This document shows, in pieces, positions 1 through 10,830 of a stretch of DNA of 60,000 bases; position 1 is the first letter of the stretch; each line of letters starts with the position of its first letter. Under the pieces are notes generated by a model. It had not been told where the DNA came from. It was given only the letters and a program-made list of their open reading frames with translations, and searched no databases. A program made the translations under genes and the position numbers. The stretch comes from Adiantum capillus-veneris (lineage: Eukaryota > Streptophyta > Polypodiopsida > Polypodiales > Pteridaceae): contig CM043950.1 of assembly GCA_014529385.2 (NCBI GenBank), positions 81,852,843 through 81,912,842 on the forward strand, in the 5' to 3' direction.

Positions 1-992
1 ACAGCTCCACTTTGTGATAGATCATGAATCACAAATGGTCCCATCCCTCGCTTTTTAAGTTTCTTGGCATGTTGCTTAAAGGTATAAACAAGTACGTAAT
101 CACTTGTTTTGAACTCTTTGGTACGCACATGTTTATCAAAAAATTCCTTTTGTCTTCTCTTGTTAGCATAGATCGAAGCGACAACTTGTAAGCGGAGTTC
201 ATCTAGCTTCGCAAGATCATTAATTTTTGAAGAGAGTTCATGCCCTGTCCATTCCAAGCTTGTTGCTACTCGTAGAGTTGGTATTAAAAACTCTATGGGT
301 AGTATAGCATTTAGCCCAAACACCATGTTGTATGGTGTTGTTCCTATTGATGTTTTGTAAGCTACCCTGTATGCCCATAGTGTTGAGTGTAGCTGCTGAT
401 CCCAATCGGTTCTTGATTCTGACACTATTTTAGTGAGAATCGTGCATAGTGTTTTATTTGTGGCCTCAGCTTGCCCATTGGCCTGTGGATGGTATGGTGC
501 TGATTTCCTATGTATGACCATGAATTCCTCTAGTAGATATTCAATGACTTCATTGAGGAAGTGTGTTCCACAGTCACTGACAATTTCTATTGGTAACCCG
601 TAACGTTAAAAAACATTCTCATACAAAAATTGAGCCGTGGTGCGTGTATCAGCTTTTTGTGTTGCTTTGGCTTCGACCCATTTTGTGAGATAGTCCGTAG
701 CCACAATGATATATTGGGTATGGGTGCGATATGCACGGGGTGATATAGGTCCTACAAAATCAATGCCCCATTTTGCAAATGCCCTTGCCCCCATCATTGG
801 CCTTAATGGCATCTCATGTCTTTTTATTGGTATCTTGGTGTGTTGACACGCATCACAACGCTTTACAAACTCATCGGCATCCATGTGCAATGTAGGCCAC
901 CAAATTCCTGCGGTTAAGACAATTTTCGCCGTCTTATTTCCCGAAAAATGGCCTCCACTTACTCCGCTATGTGCATGTTCTAGAATCAGCAC
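1..992 (-). pseudogene. gypsy integrase (A1), interrupted
   Basis: Integrase inserts the cDNA copy into the host genome. Reading from 992 downward, the H2C2 zinc module has its His pair and the CDAC pair, followed by the core Asp in WGIDFVGPI. An in-frame TAA at 606-608 replaces a Leu codon that is intact in A2. After it the frame stays open: the second core Asp (SDCGTHF), the catalytic Glu (NGQAEA, near 450) and the start of the C-terminal GPF module follow down to position 1. All three DDE residues are therefore present but split by a stop. The upper end is not a real start; the frame continues upstream through a TAG at 1065. Confidence 0.88.
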
Positions 993-1064
993 GTATTCAC
1001 TTTCACTTGCATAGATTCTAAGTTGATTGTCCTTTCCCCGCTTATAGAGTTGATTTCCAATTAT

Positions 1065-1979
1065 CTAAAAGTCACGAGCTTCCAGCTCTATAGCTTTTTC
1101 CTGTGCTCTTGTAATGTTCTCAGGGAACGTTCTAGTGGTTAAGAAGTCAATGATATATTGGCTCCATGCAGGTGCTATGTTCACCCGAAACAAAGTTGCG
1201 TGATCCACTGGTCGTTTGGCACTACATACTGTACAATTGGTAACATAAAAATGTGTATCCGCATACATAGTTGTCCAATAAACCCCTAACTGTTTCAATC
1301 TCTGGTGTGTTTTCACTGTCGAACAATGAAATGCACAACCCTGGACATGTGCCTCTTCAAGGTAGCACTCGAATTCTTCCGGATTTATACATAATCGTAG
1401 GATTAGGTCAGATTCAAGATGATACAGCCATCCTGCTATCAACTGGAAGTTTTTTGTTTGTCGAATTGTTTGCTGTTTGGATCTACATCCTGTATTATCA
1501 GACTCACTTCCGAAGGAGAGAATGCTAACTATTTCCTGGGACCAGTTGGGTATCATTTCAATGTTGAAAAGATAAGCATCTGGTATGTCATCATCTACCC
1601 CTTGAGGAGCTTCCCCGTTGTGTATTCTTGAAAGATGATCAGCTCGCAGATGGGTTTTACCCTTTTTGACCACCACTGTGAAGTCAAATTCTAGAAATAT
1701 AATAAACCAGCGTACAATTCTCCGTGTATTGCAAGGTTTATTTACTAGGTATAAAAGAGCTTGATGATCCGTGAAGAACACAAATTTGTTTGCAAGCAAA
1801 TAATGCCGAAATTTCTTTACAGCATAAATCATTCCTAACCCTTCCCTCTTGGTGGTTGTGTAGTTCTTTTCTGCACTGTTTAACTGTCGGCCCGCATAGC
1901 AAATTGGAAAATCCATTGTTCCGTCTCTAGGTTGAGCTAGAATACTTCCAATGGCATATGCTGAAGCATCAATGTGCAC
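1065..1979 (-). pseudogene. gypsy RNase H and first integrase zinc module (A1)
   Basis: This segment removes RNA from the RNA-DNA hybrid and leads into integrase. All four RNase H acidic residues can be seen: HIDAS, KREGLG, TDHQAL and RADHLS. Downstream comes an H2C2 zinc-binding module (EEAHVQGCAFH, then CTVC). It is followed by a second, similar module in the next segment. Stops bound it on both sides in the same frame: TAA at 2046-2048 and TAG at 1065-1067, both shared with A2. It is a piece of one ancestral polyprotein, not a separate gene. Confidence 0.88.
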
Positions 1980-2045
1980 GTGGAATATCTTTTCCCAATC
2001 TGGTGCCTTTAGTACAGGTGCTAATATAAGGTTTTCCTTCAGCCT

Positions 2046-2453
2046 TTAGAATGAGGTTTCACACTCCTTGGTCCATTCGAAATTGACTAGCAAACGATAC
2101 AGAGGTTGTGCGATAACCGCATACATGTATATGAATCTTCGATAATATCCACAGTGCCCCATGAAGGATTGCACTTGTTTCGCATTAGTAGGCCTGGGCA
2201 GGTCTACAATGACTTTGACTTTGTCTAGGTTTGTGGTTATACCGTTTCTTGAGAGAATGTGTCCTAAGATTCGTCCTTGCTTAACCATAAATACACACTT
2301 TTCCGGGTTCAGATAGATTCGATATGTTCTGCACTTTTCAAAGACCTTTTGCAAATGGTCAATATGTTCCTCTCGCAGAAGAGAGTGTACACACGGGTCA
2401 TCCATGTAAATTTCTAAGAATATTCTTAGGTATTCCTTGAAAGAGTGAGTCAT
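2046..2453 (-). pseudogene. gypsy reverse transcriptase, C-terminal part (A1)
   Basis: This is the palm and connection part of a reverse transcriptase. The catalytic motif reads YMDDPCVHS; A2 has Leu in place of Pro. GHILSRNGI and SFMGHCGYYRRFI are typical of Ty3/gypsy polymerases. The frame continues upstream of 2453 through a TAG at 2460-2462, in the motif that normally reads TFQRL, and homology ends at about 2495. The fingers region is missing. It is non-functional. Confidence 0.9.
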
Positions 2454-2495
2454 TAACCTCTAGAAAGTGGCTGGTGTATTTGTTAAGCCAAATGG

Positions 2496-3549
2496 CATAG
2501 CTAGATCAAGGAGAGTGATAGAATGAGGGAGTGAGGACTAGAAGAAACATATAGATTTTAATGTAGGAATGTGGGATGACAACATATTTAGGAATTTTGG
2601 GAATTATTCAAGTCCCATTTCTTTAAAGGGTACTTGAAATTTGAGTATTATTGTGTATTTGGAGATAGCATCTGTTTTTGTGAGCCCTTGATTATGCCAT
2701 TAAAATGTATCCCTTCTTCAATAAATATATGAATGTGTTGGTATAAAATCACATGGAAGAATACACTAAACATGAACGTTGGAAGGATGCCCTCGAAATT
2801 TATCTAAACTCTCAATTTTTCCATGTGTAAAAAATACTTGATATGAATGGATTTTAATTTTTCCGTTGTTATGATTGCACTGACTATATCAAGACTACCT
2901 AGAAATAAAACGTTTTCATGAAGAACATCTGAATTGATAGGATCCCAAAAGAATATGGTGCTTAGAAACACCAAGAAAAGTGACATTAGTATAATTGTAT
3001 TGCATTATAGATAAACTAATCTAATAATTCACATATTACAAGAAATTAAGAAACACACATATTTTTGGATGTCAATGGTTGGAAAATTAAAGAGCTATTT
3101 AAAGATAATATAGGAATTGATGATATGTCAAATAGATGGTGGTGTTTAAAAACACCAAAATAAGTAATGAACCGTAACGTTATCATTTATTGTTTGGTTT
3201 AGGTACATGTACCAAATTCCATCCTACTCTAATACATGTGATTCTTATTATAAAAATGCTTCTGTTTGGGCCAATATGTACTCTACTTCTGTCTCTATAT
3301 TCATTTTCCACAATGATGCAAGTTAATCATGCTTTCCTCTTACAGCAGCTAATCCAAATAACCATGACATTGTCATGATTTTTCTTCTTAAAAAGGCTTA
3401 TGTTGTTTGATGTCATAGTTGTGAAAAAAGGAAATTAAGACACTATGTGCAATTCCCAAAGATAATTAGAACTATGTTAGTACTAACGCTAGAAATGTAT
3501 TAAAAATGATTAAAATTCCTCATAAAATTCCCAACTCCAAATACAAGGT

Positions 3550-3585
<36 letters not shown>

Positions 3586-4455
3586 CCCCCTTGCTCTTGT
3601 GTCAATCAATAACCATACATATTCAAAAAATACACATTGTATTTAGTAAGACCTAATTTATGCATGATTTTTAAGACATGCATACACCTTGATTATTACT
3701 AGATATGACATATTTTAAATAAATCAAAGTAATAATAGCCTTGGCAATTATGAATAATGAGCCTCAAAACTATTCACAACCACTGACAGTCACATTAACA
3801 CAAGTCTTTTAATTAGACATTCAAGTGTCCTGAGACACTAAAGTGTCTTGCAAACAAATGAACTTTGGTTGATTTTTTTAGTATACTTATGATTTATATA
3901 GATTATAAAACAGTCATGACCATATAGTTCAACACTTCAATTACGCTCCTAAATTTTGTTTCAGTTAAATTAGAGCTTACTAGTGCGCAAAATTTAGGTG
4001 CCTATGGAATGAAATTTTGCATGCACCCGCTTTCCATTGCCATGCAGAATCTTGGCATGCATGACTTCGTGTGAGGCATTGCTTGAGCTAGGGCCTCTTT
4101 GGCCAAATTGATAAGCAAATTCAAATTTTAAGTGGCCATTTGGCATGCCAAACCTTCAAGCTGGTTTAGAATGAAACATGCTACCCGAAAATGAGTGGAA
4201 GAGGCCTCGCTTACAAAAAACAGAGGTGTTAATTCATTGCACTATAGTTTCGGGTAACGTGCTACTCGCGTGCAAACAGGATGGTGCTACCTTCTACAGG
4301 TGAAGACCTTCCCTCCATGCAATTTTGTAGAAGTTTAGAAGGCCACGAGGTTCTGTATCCGGCCACAGGTGGATTGGGCAAAGCAGGCCCATCCTATTGA
4401 TTGGCACAGTAAGTGTTACAAGGGGACAATCCTTGCATTCAACTCCCGCATGCAG
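2496..4455. other. AT-rich spacer, no gene seen
   Basis: I see no open reading frame of note, no RNA gene and no LTR signature here. The stretch is AT-rich. It holds a CT microsatellite at about 3550-3584 and short inverted repeats such as the one near 3137-3152. It begins exactly where element A1 is truncated. Confidence 0.6.
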
Positions 4456-4543
4456 CTCTTTAAATGCATGTTCGAGGGTGACAAGGCCTGCTTCATGATC
4501 TCTTTAAATGCATGTTCGAGGGTCACAAGGCCTGCTTCATGAT
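4456..4543. repeat. 44-bp tandem duplication
   Basis: Two adjacent 44-bp copies (4456-4499 and 4500-4543), starting CTCTTTAAATGCATGTTCGA, differ at a single G/C position. It lies just upstream of the copia-derived reading frame. Confidence 0.85.
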
Positions 4544-4640
4544 CTCATGGGAGAATTTGTGCATGCATATTGTTCTAGATGCACAAGCAATGCTTGATTC
4601 ATAGAATGTAATTGATTTTGATGTTGATGATGAGGTCTCT

Positions 4641-5408
4641 TTGGCAGAGTTTTTGGCATCCCAAAAGAAGGGAAGGGACAAAGCACGATGCTCAAATGTA
4701 TGTCCTCGTGTGGAGCCACCCGTGGTTTTTTATGTGGATGGCGTAGTTGATGCCGATGGAGATGCGATGCAAGTCATGAAATCTATGGATGATGCTTTGA
4801 TTATGCAACTCATGTCTTTGCAAGAAAAAGATGTACAGCATGAGGAATCTTTGTGTGTGTCCGGACATGCTCAGATTGCAAATATGCCTATCGTTGGATG
4901 TATTGGTAGACCTCTTGCGCTGTGTAAAAGAGGTCGCCCTCCAAAGCGTACCTCAGATTGGACTGGTTGTTTTGACATGCGAGCGTCCACAAGTGGTTTT
5001 TGTTTCATGCTTCGCAGCTCATGTATATCATGGTTGAGCAAGAAGCAACCTATTGTGACCACTTCGAGTTGTGAGGCTAAGTACAGGGAAGTCTTGACAG
5101 CTACGGTTGAGTGTGTATGGCTCAGATGCCTTATGGCTGATTTGGGTGTTGGATAGGACACTGCCAACACTATCTACACTGACAGTCAGAGCGCATTGGC
5201 AGTTGCAAGGAACCCAGTTTTTCATGCTCCAATAAAGCACATTGAGGTGCATTACCACTATGTCAGGGAGAGGATCTCAGCAGGAGAGATCATGTTGGCT
5301 TATGTGCCAACACAGGACAACCTTGCAGATCTTTTCACAAAGGCATTGTCTCGTGAGAAGCTTGAAGCTTTCCGCAAAGCTTTGGGCTTACTCCCCTTTG
5401 TGGACTGA
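4641..5408 (+). pseudogene. Ty1/copia pol remnant, RNase H at the C-terminus
   Basis: The 3' end of a copia polyprotein. From about 4957 the reading is clear copia RNase H: DWTGCFDMRASTSGFCFM, SWLSKKQPIVTTSSCEAKYR, then YTDSQSALAVARNPVFH, KHIEVHYHYVRERI and a typical end LGLLPFVD. An in-frame TAG at 5154-5156 splits it. The N-terminal 100 residues (4641-4956) do not match the reverse transcriptase expected before RNase H. They include KRGRPPKR, resembling an AT-hook or the basic linker between copia integrase and RT. The simplest reading is an internal deletion that removed RT and joined linker to RNase H. The polypurine tract and LTR follow directly. Confidence 0.85.
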
Positions 5409-5470
5409 TCATGTCCTCAGGGCATGGCACTTCCCTTTACTCATGTGCCAGCTCTCGTTCACCGCATCAC

Positions 5471-5483
5471 TCCAGGGGGGATT
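5471..5483 (+). other. Polypurine tract of the copia element
   Basis: A purine run (CAGGGGGGA) directly before a TGTT LTR start, 60-75 bp after the end of the pol frame. This is the expected plus-strand priming site for LTR-element reverse transcription. Confidence 0.75.
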
Positions 5484-5709
5484 TGTTACCATATACATGT
5501 GGTAGTGATGTGTGTGAACACACTAGGCCGCCAGGGCATTTTTTCCCTCTTTAGAAGGTTTTTTCCCCTGAGCATTGTATATACGCCCATCACTCTAGGG
5601 CTATCTATCTTTCCATTGCACACTAAGTAACACACTCTCTATTGTGTGCCTTGAGCTTCCTTTGTCTTCTCCAAGCTGTGTGTGTTCCTCTGCAACCCTA
5701 ATTCCAACA
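5484..5709 (+). mobile_element. Copia 3' LTR, about 226 bp
   Basis: Begins TGTTACCATATACATG straight after the polypurine tract and ends CTAATTCCAACA, so it has TG...CA ends with TGTT/AACA inverted tips. A TATA-like GTATATAC lies near 5577-5585, consistent with an LTR promoter. The 5' LTR is not in this window, and I see no matching target-site duplication because the 5' end is missing. Confidence 0.78.
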
Positions 5710-6124
5710 TTGACATTGTCTTTGTTCACACTAATTTCATTCATTGGCCACTTGATCATGCTTCCAAATGCCTAAGACATGTTTCATGCATCCATAGTCT
5801 CAACTAGAATCATAAGCATACTATCAATGCTCTCAAGGACATGTATGGACACACATGTTACACCAATTGATCAAAGTTACATCTTGTGAATGGATCGATG
5901 GAATGCACAATCCTACGTGCATTCCTTGTAGAACCATCAATAAGAAACAAAACTTCACTTTGTTTTGGTCCCTCCAATCTTTGCAAAAATGAAGACAACA
6001 ATGTGTGATAAGACAATGTATTCCCAAAAAGGTTGAATTTAAACATAGCTTGAGGTTCAAACCCAGGCTCTAGATTTAGGCTCCAACTTAAGTTCAAGTT
6101 CATTGCATTAAGGCCTTGCGCACA
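5710..6124. other. Spacer, no gene seen
   Basis: No reading frame with recognisable protein similarity and no repeat structure that I can support. Confidence 0.5.
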
Positions 6125-6600
6125 CTGCTTTACCACAATTCGGATTGGTTTGATACAATCCAGGGTCGTCTGCTACAATCTAGACTGGTTTGCTACAATT
6201 TGCCATGATCGACAAAGATTCAGATTGATCATTTAACACTTGGACCAGTTTGTTAAAACATTGTAGAAATCTAGATTGTTATAGATTGGCTGTCAAAAAT
6301 CCAGATTGAACAGGTCCACAAAACGCTGAAAACAAGTTTGTAGGCATAAATTAGGATAAGTATGCAACAATCAGGGACAGTTCACAAGAATTTGAACTGA
6401 TTTGCGACAGTTCGGATTCATATGACGTGATCGTTCAAAATTTGGATTGATCATTGAAAATCTAGAACGCTCATTAAAAGCCCAAAGTTTACACCAACTC
6501 TTCAAAAATCTATATGGGCCCATAAGAATAAATCTAGATCTTTCCACAACATCCGAACTAGTCCACAAGAATCTAGATTGGTCCATAAGAATCTAGAATG
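6125..6600. repeat. Degenerate short-period repeat
   Basis: A stretch built from many diverged copies of a roughly 20-28 nt phrase of the form AATCTAGATTGGTTTGCTAC. The spacing is irregular and the copies are strongly decayed, as in an old minisatellite. No coding potential is evident. Confidence 0.5.
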
Positions 6601-7180
6601 TGTTCATAACCAAATCGATGTGCAACTCTCAGTGAGCTCCTAACACATCACACTTATTACATTGGCTTGAAATAAATCAAAAAGTTACATTACATGGCCA
6701 TATTGAGAGAAGAAGAAACTCTAATCTCTATTGTTTCTTTCTATTCATTCTTGATGTGCATCTGCAAGGTGTGGTCCTTTCACAGATTCTGTTTACTAAC
6801 TCCACTCCGTTAGCACCCTTCAATACTAAACTACACATTAAGGTGAGTGAAGGGCCATCAAATGTTTGCCTTGCATGATAAAGGGTGACGTACTTGATGT
6901 CCCTTCCTTAGTGAAGGGAAAGTACTAAAATTCCCCTTCCTTAGGAATGATAAGGGCACCTTGAAATTTTCACCTTGCTTCTACTTTCACCATCTTATAA
7001 ACTTTTGTGAGTTTTCTCTTCCATGTTAACAAGATTTGCATTGCTCATGCTCATAGCTTGTTGCTCCATGTAATGCAGCTATCAGTTCATCTCATCAAGG
7101 AGAAGAACGAGTCTTATTAAGCACTAAGTAAACTTTACCGAGCGAACACAAAAATTGAGCAAAATGCAGACGGAACAAGA

Positions 7181-7240
<60 letters not shown>

Positions 7241-7643
7241 AGAGAGAAAGAGAGAGAGAGAGAGTCTCATGAACTAATCAACCTTGGCAATGAATAAGTG
7301 ATACAATGTACAATTGGGAGGGGGGGGGGGGGGGGGGGGGGGGGGGTGTCACATACCTACCTACCTTAGTAAATTTACCTACCCAAACTTTGACAAATAA
7401 ATAAAATAATACCCAAAAGCAAAAATAATAATGGGATCACTTTGGGCAGTTCACTTGAGATGCCAAAACCTTAACACCCTCTATACAACTCATAGTGGAC
7501 ATAAATAGTGAGACCACGTCCATGAAGAAGCTACCATGAACACCTATGTAGTTGTACACTCCACTACCTACATCTCGCATTTGCTACCCTCAACTTTGTT
7601 CCTTAGAAGAATGCCATCTTGAGCATTAGTTGACTTTTAGAAA
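6601..7643. other. Spacer containing TG/GA and poly-G microsatellites
   Basis: Non-coding as far as I can see. A (TG)n tract at 7184-7236 runs into (GA)n up to 7264, and a pure G run of 26 lies at 7321-7346. Pure poly-G of this length is uncommon in plant DNA and forms quadruplexes readily. Confidence 0.7.
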
Positions 7644-7800
7644 ATTGAACTATAGAACACACTACATCCAAGAATCCCCACTTGTGAACTATGAACACAT
7701 CACGTCCAAAATACTCCAAGACAATGAACTATGGAACACATCATATCCTAAATACTCCAAGATAATGAACTGTGGAACACATTCTGTCCATAATCTGACC
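7644..7800. repeat. Minisatellite, about four units of 38-42 bp
   Basis: Each unit begins GAACTATGGAACACAT or a close variant, and most continue to an ATACTCCAAGA phrase. The copies are imperfect. No gene overlaps it. Confidence 0.7.
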
Positions 7801-8484
7801 AACAACAATGGATTGGTGTGCACTCATCCATAGTGTTTCAGATACTCTAATTGGTTCCCTACCTGATGCATGTGCCTTGAACTTCGACCCACGGGTTCAA
7901 ACACCGGTAACTTGAACTCCAAAACACAAGGGTCCCAATTCCTTGCCCCTCTCTACCACTCACAAGCCTCTCTTTGCCTAAAGCTAGTGGCGGCATCTGC
8001 CCTTTTAACTAAAAATCTAGTGTCGTGGCCTCTGTGGTTGCCACCACGTGTGACAAGAAGATCTCCACTATCAAATCTTTATCATTGTCATCCCTATCCA
8101 GCTTGTCTTTGTCTTAGACTTCCTGTGAGTTCCTGCTTTTGTCTTTGGCTTCAAACTCCCGAGCCAAACAAAGCATCATGTCACATTTATAACAATTGTG
8201 GTCGGACCTCGTGGGTACCAATGCAACTAAGTGAGCACTCCTTATCAAGCTTCCTTTACCTTTGTCCTCTAGCAAACTCGTCCATATGATTTTGGCTTCA
8301 CAATCTTAGTGCATAGACTCCTAACTAGATAGCTCGATGTCCCATATCATTGAGATCGGATGATGTTAATAAGGTTAATCCATAAGTAGTCAAAATACGA
8401 TACCAGTAGGTGTACCAACATTTTTCAGTAGATTGTGGATACCTCTCTTTCATGAAAAGTAAAAGAAATGGATTTTTTTTTTTT
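7801..8484. other. Spacer, no gene seen
   Basis: An open frame at 7870-8289 (plus) has no recognisable domain and an ordinary composition; I treat it as chance. The stretch ends in a short poly-T followed by the poly-G run of the foldback element. Confidence 0.45.
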
Positions 8485-8912
8485 GGGGGGGGGGGAGGGG
8501 ACCTCAGCACTAAAGGGCATGGGGCATTAAATGAAGCCCCAGAGGTGGGATCTACGGCTGAGAAGCCCGGGCACAAAAGCAGAGGCGCGCAGGACCGTAG
8601 GATGCACCAGAAGTAAACTAGGACGCCGAAAAGTAAACTTGGACATGGACACACCTGTCCACGTTGACTTATCATGCGTTTGTTGCCCACCATGGTCAAC
8701 ATATGCGCACGAGGGGTTGGATAAGCCATGCGCCTCGCTCAACACCCACCGGGGTTCAAATCGTGCGAGCAGCACCCCACGCCACCGGGGTTCAAATTGT
8801 GCGAGCAGCACCCCACGCCCCATTTTTTTGAGCCCTCAAATCTCCTTGAAATTCCTGCGCGCACCCCCAGCCATAGATCCCATCTCTTTGCTCCCGGGGC
8901 CTTTAGTGCTGA

Positions 8913-8942
<30 letters not shown>
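8485..8942. mobile_element. Foldback/MITE-like element bounded by poly-G runs
   Basis: The left arm (about 8495-8600) and the reverse complement of the right arm (about 8855-8915) share CAGCACTAAAGG and GGGATCTA(C/T)GGCTG in the same order, giving diverged inverted repeats. Both outer edges carry G runs on the plus strand (11 G at the left, 29 G at 8914-8942). The interior at 8745-8820 contains a tandem duplication of about 40 bp, each copy with GGGGTTCAAAT(C/T), which resembles a pol III B box. It could instead be two unrelated insertions; no transposase is present. Confidence 0.5.
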
Positions 8943-8943
<1 letters not shown>

Positions 8944-9142
8944 GCAGAAAGGTTAAATGGGTGGGAGAAAAGGGGGCACGTGTTCGGCTGACTCCGTCGG
9001 GAGGGGACACAGAGAGCTGGTCAAGGGCATGCCATGCAAGATGGGGAGGGGATAATGGAGCAAGGACAAGGCAGGGCGAGGAAACGCGAGGCAACAATTG
9101 GGGACAGAATCGAGAGGAGGCGACACTACAACGTTGGAGGGT

Positions 9143-9210
<68 letters not shown>

Positions 9211-9960
9211 GCGCGCACGCGTGCTGTCGTGCATGATCTGCCCTGCGCATTGCTAGGCCTCATATACAAGGAATCTTGCACACAGGACGTGTGGGGGACG
9301 AAGGCGCTAATGAGGGTCAATGTCACAGGCAATATTGTTGAAGATTATGAGTGTGGGTAGGCAAGGGGGGGGGGGGAGGGGTGGGGGAGGCTAGGAAGGG
9401 ATGGCTCCTGCACTAGAAGATTTTGCAGAAAAGTCGAGCAACTTTTGGTGGAGCTTGTTGGTGGAGGGCACAGGCTATGGTGTGGCAACAGAAGGGGACG
9501 GGATGGAGGGCAAGGTAGGAGGTTTAATTTGGTAGAACTAAGACCAAATCTGCAACAAATCCCTAACAAAATGACAAGGAGCAAGGATTGTTTGAGCCTC
9601 AATGATTGGAAGGTGTTTATGAGAGTGTTAAACTCACTGAGTATGGCTTTTTGTGTGTACAGGAAAGCATTGGAGAAGCATAGGCGTTAGCTATTTATTG
9701 GGCATGTCACCACGAGGGAGAGACTAACCATAGAGGGCACTGTTGTTTGTAGAAGTGATAAAGGAAGCATTAACATGTTCTGTTTTGAGTTCATGCAAAA
9801 TTTTATTCTAGGGAAAAGTGGAGCACTTAATCAATCATGAGAGCTATTGTATGTTGACTACTGCCTCAAAACCACTAAAGTTTAGAGCATCCCTTAGAAG
9901 GCAATTTGAAAGACATTTTTTTCTTACCTCGGGATACAACGCATGCCATGTCTGGTGTTT
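8943..9960. other. Spacer with CT microsatellite
   Basis: Contains (CT)n at 9146-9206 and a short poly-G run near 9366. Open frames here come from the dinucleotide repeat or have no recognisable domain. No gene is called. Confidence 0.6.
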
Positions 9961-10238
9961 AGAGCAGAGTCGTACCCAGGGCTAATGGGGGGGAGTGGGG
10001 GGAGAGCACACTCCATTCTCAGTGAACGCGAGAATGCAGAAAATAATCCTACTAGCACTCCGTGAAAGGTAGGTATTAAGCTTTACTTCCGCAAGCTCTT
10101 TCGTAGGCTACATATTTCCTATCAAAGCGGTCAGGTCACCATGCTGCAAGAGCCTACCACAAACTCAATGCAGAGGGGCTACCGGGTTTGTAGCCTTGCC
10201 CCTACTCCCCCCATAAGCCCTGGCGCGACCCAACTCTT
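9961..10238. mobile_element. MITE-like element, copy 1
   Basis: About 278 bp with terminal inverted repeats of about 40 bp. The left end begins AGAGCAGAGTCGTACCCAGG; the reverse complement of the right end begins AAGAGTTGGGTCGCGCCAGG. Both arms continue into GGGCTTATGGGGGG-like sequence. A second element with related ends lies at 14831-15150. There is no coding capacity, so it would depend on a transposase supplied elsewhere. The target-site duplication is not clear to me. Confidence 0.6.
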
Positions 10239-10389
10239 AGCATGAATGTAAACATTTTGATGCTTTCTTACTTGATGGGGAAGGCGTGCCCAGGAGCCCT
10301 TAGGTTCTTAACGACTGCCCATATGAGATTGCATGTGACAGGAGCATGAGGGTGCCTAGTGACTTCTCTTCTTTGTCTCTCTAGAGTTT

Positions 10390-10830
10390 TCCAAAGAAGG
10401 AAGCTTTAAGAGGGTCTTCCCGTAGCCCTCCGAAAGAGCCTCTGAAGGCACCCCCTAATTGAAAAAGCCTGCCGGTAGCCTCGCTTGCAATAGCAATTGA
10501 ATCGAAAAGAGCCCCCGAGGGTGGTTCCAAAAAGGCCTCCTGCCTCTGAGACAGGAGATTGCATGTTTAAAGGATTGATTGTCAGTGAAACAGATCCGTT
10601 GCACCAGTGGACACCGGAACAATAACCGAACAATACCTTGTAGTCTGCTCTATGGGATTGCCTCGTCGCCACTAACGACCCGGGTCTCCTTCATTTCACA
10701 AGCTCGTGTGTTTATAGCTGTACTTTTAGCATGGCTACGAGCAGGCGCTCTAAGGCCACCATTTCTCTATTCGGCATTAACAATGGGTGAGCCCAACATG
10801 TGGCGAGGCTTTGCATAAAATGGCTAGATC
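10390..10830. other. Possible organelle-derived insertion
   Basis: Base composition and texture change here: balanced GC, no microsatellites, and opposing open frames of 79-88 codons. The phrases look like plant mitochondrial spacer DNA to me. This is an impression, not a match. I recognise no organellar gene in it. Confidence 0.22.

Larger units (their letters stand above)
1..2495 (-). mobile_element. Ty3/gypsy element A, truncated copy 1 (A1)
   Basis: Fragment of a Ty3/gypsy pol region read on the minus strand in the order reverse transcriptase, RNase H, integrase. It is nearly identical to 49252-51626 and colinear with it, so the two are copies of one family. The left side is cut by the window edge. 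On the right the homology stops abruptly at about 2495, inside reverse transcriptase, where unrelated AT-rich sequence begins. A1 keeps a 123-bp integrase segment and a reading frame in the integrase C-terminus that A2 has lost, so each copy decayed in its own way. Three in-frame stops are shared by both copies. Confidence 0.93.

Noticed and set aside
8740-8830. tRNA gene suggested by GGGGTTCAAATC
   Set aside because: I cannot fold a cloverleaf or find an A box at the right distance; the box is part of a 40-bp tandem duplication.
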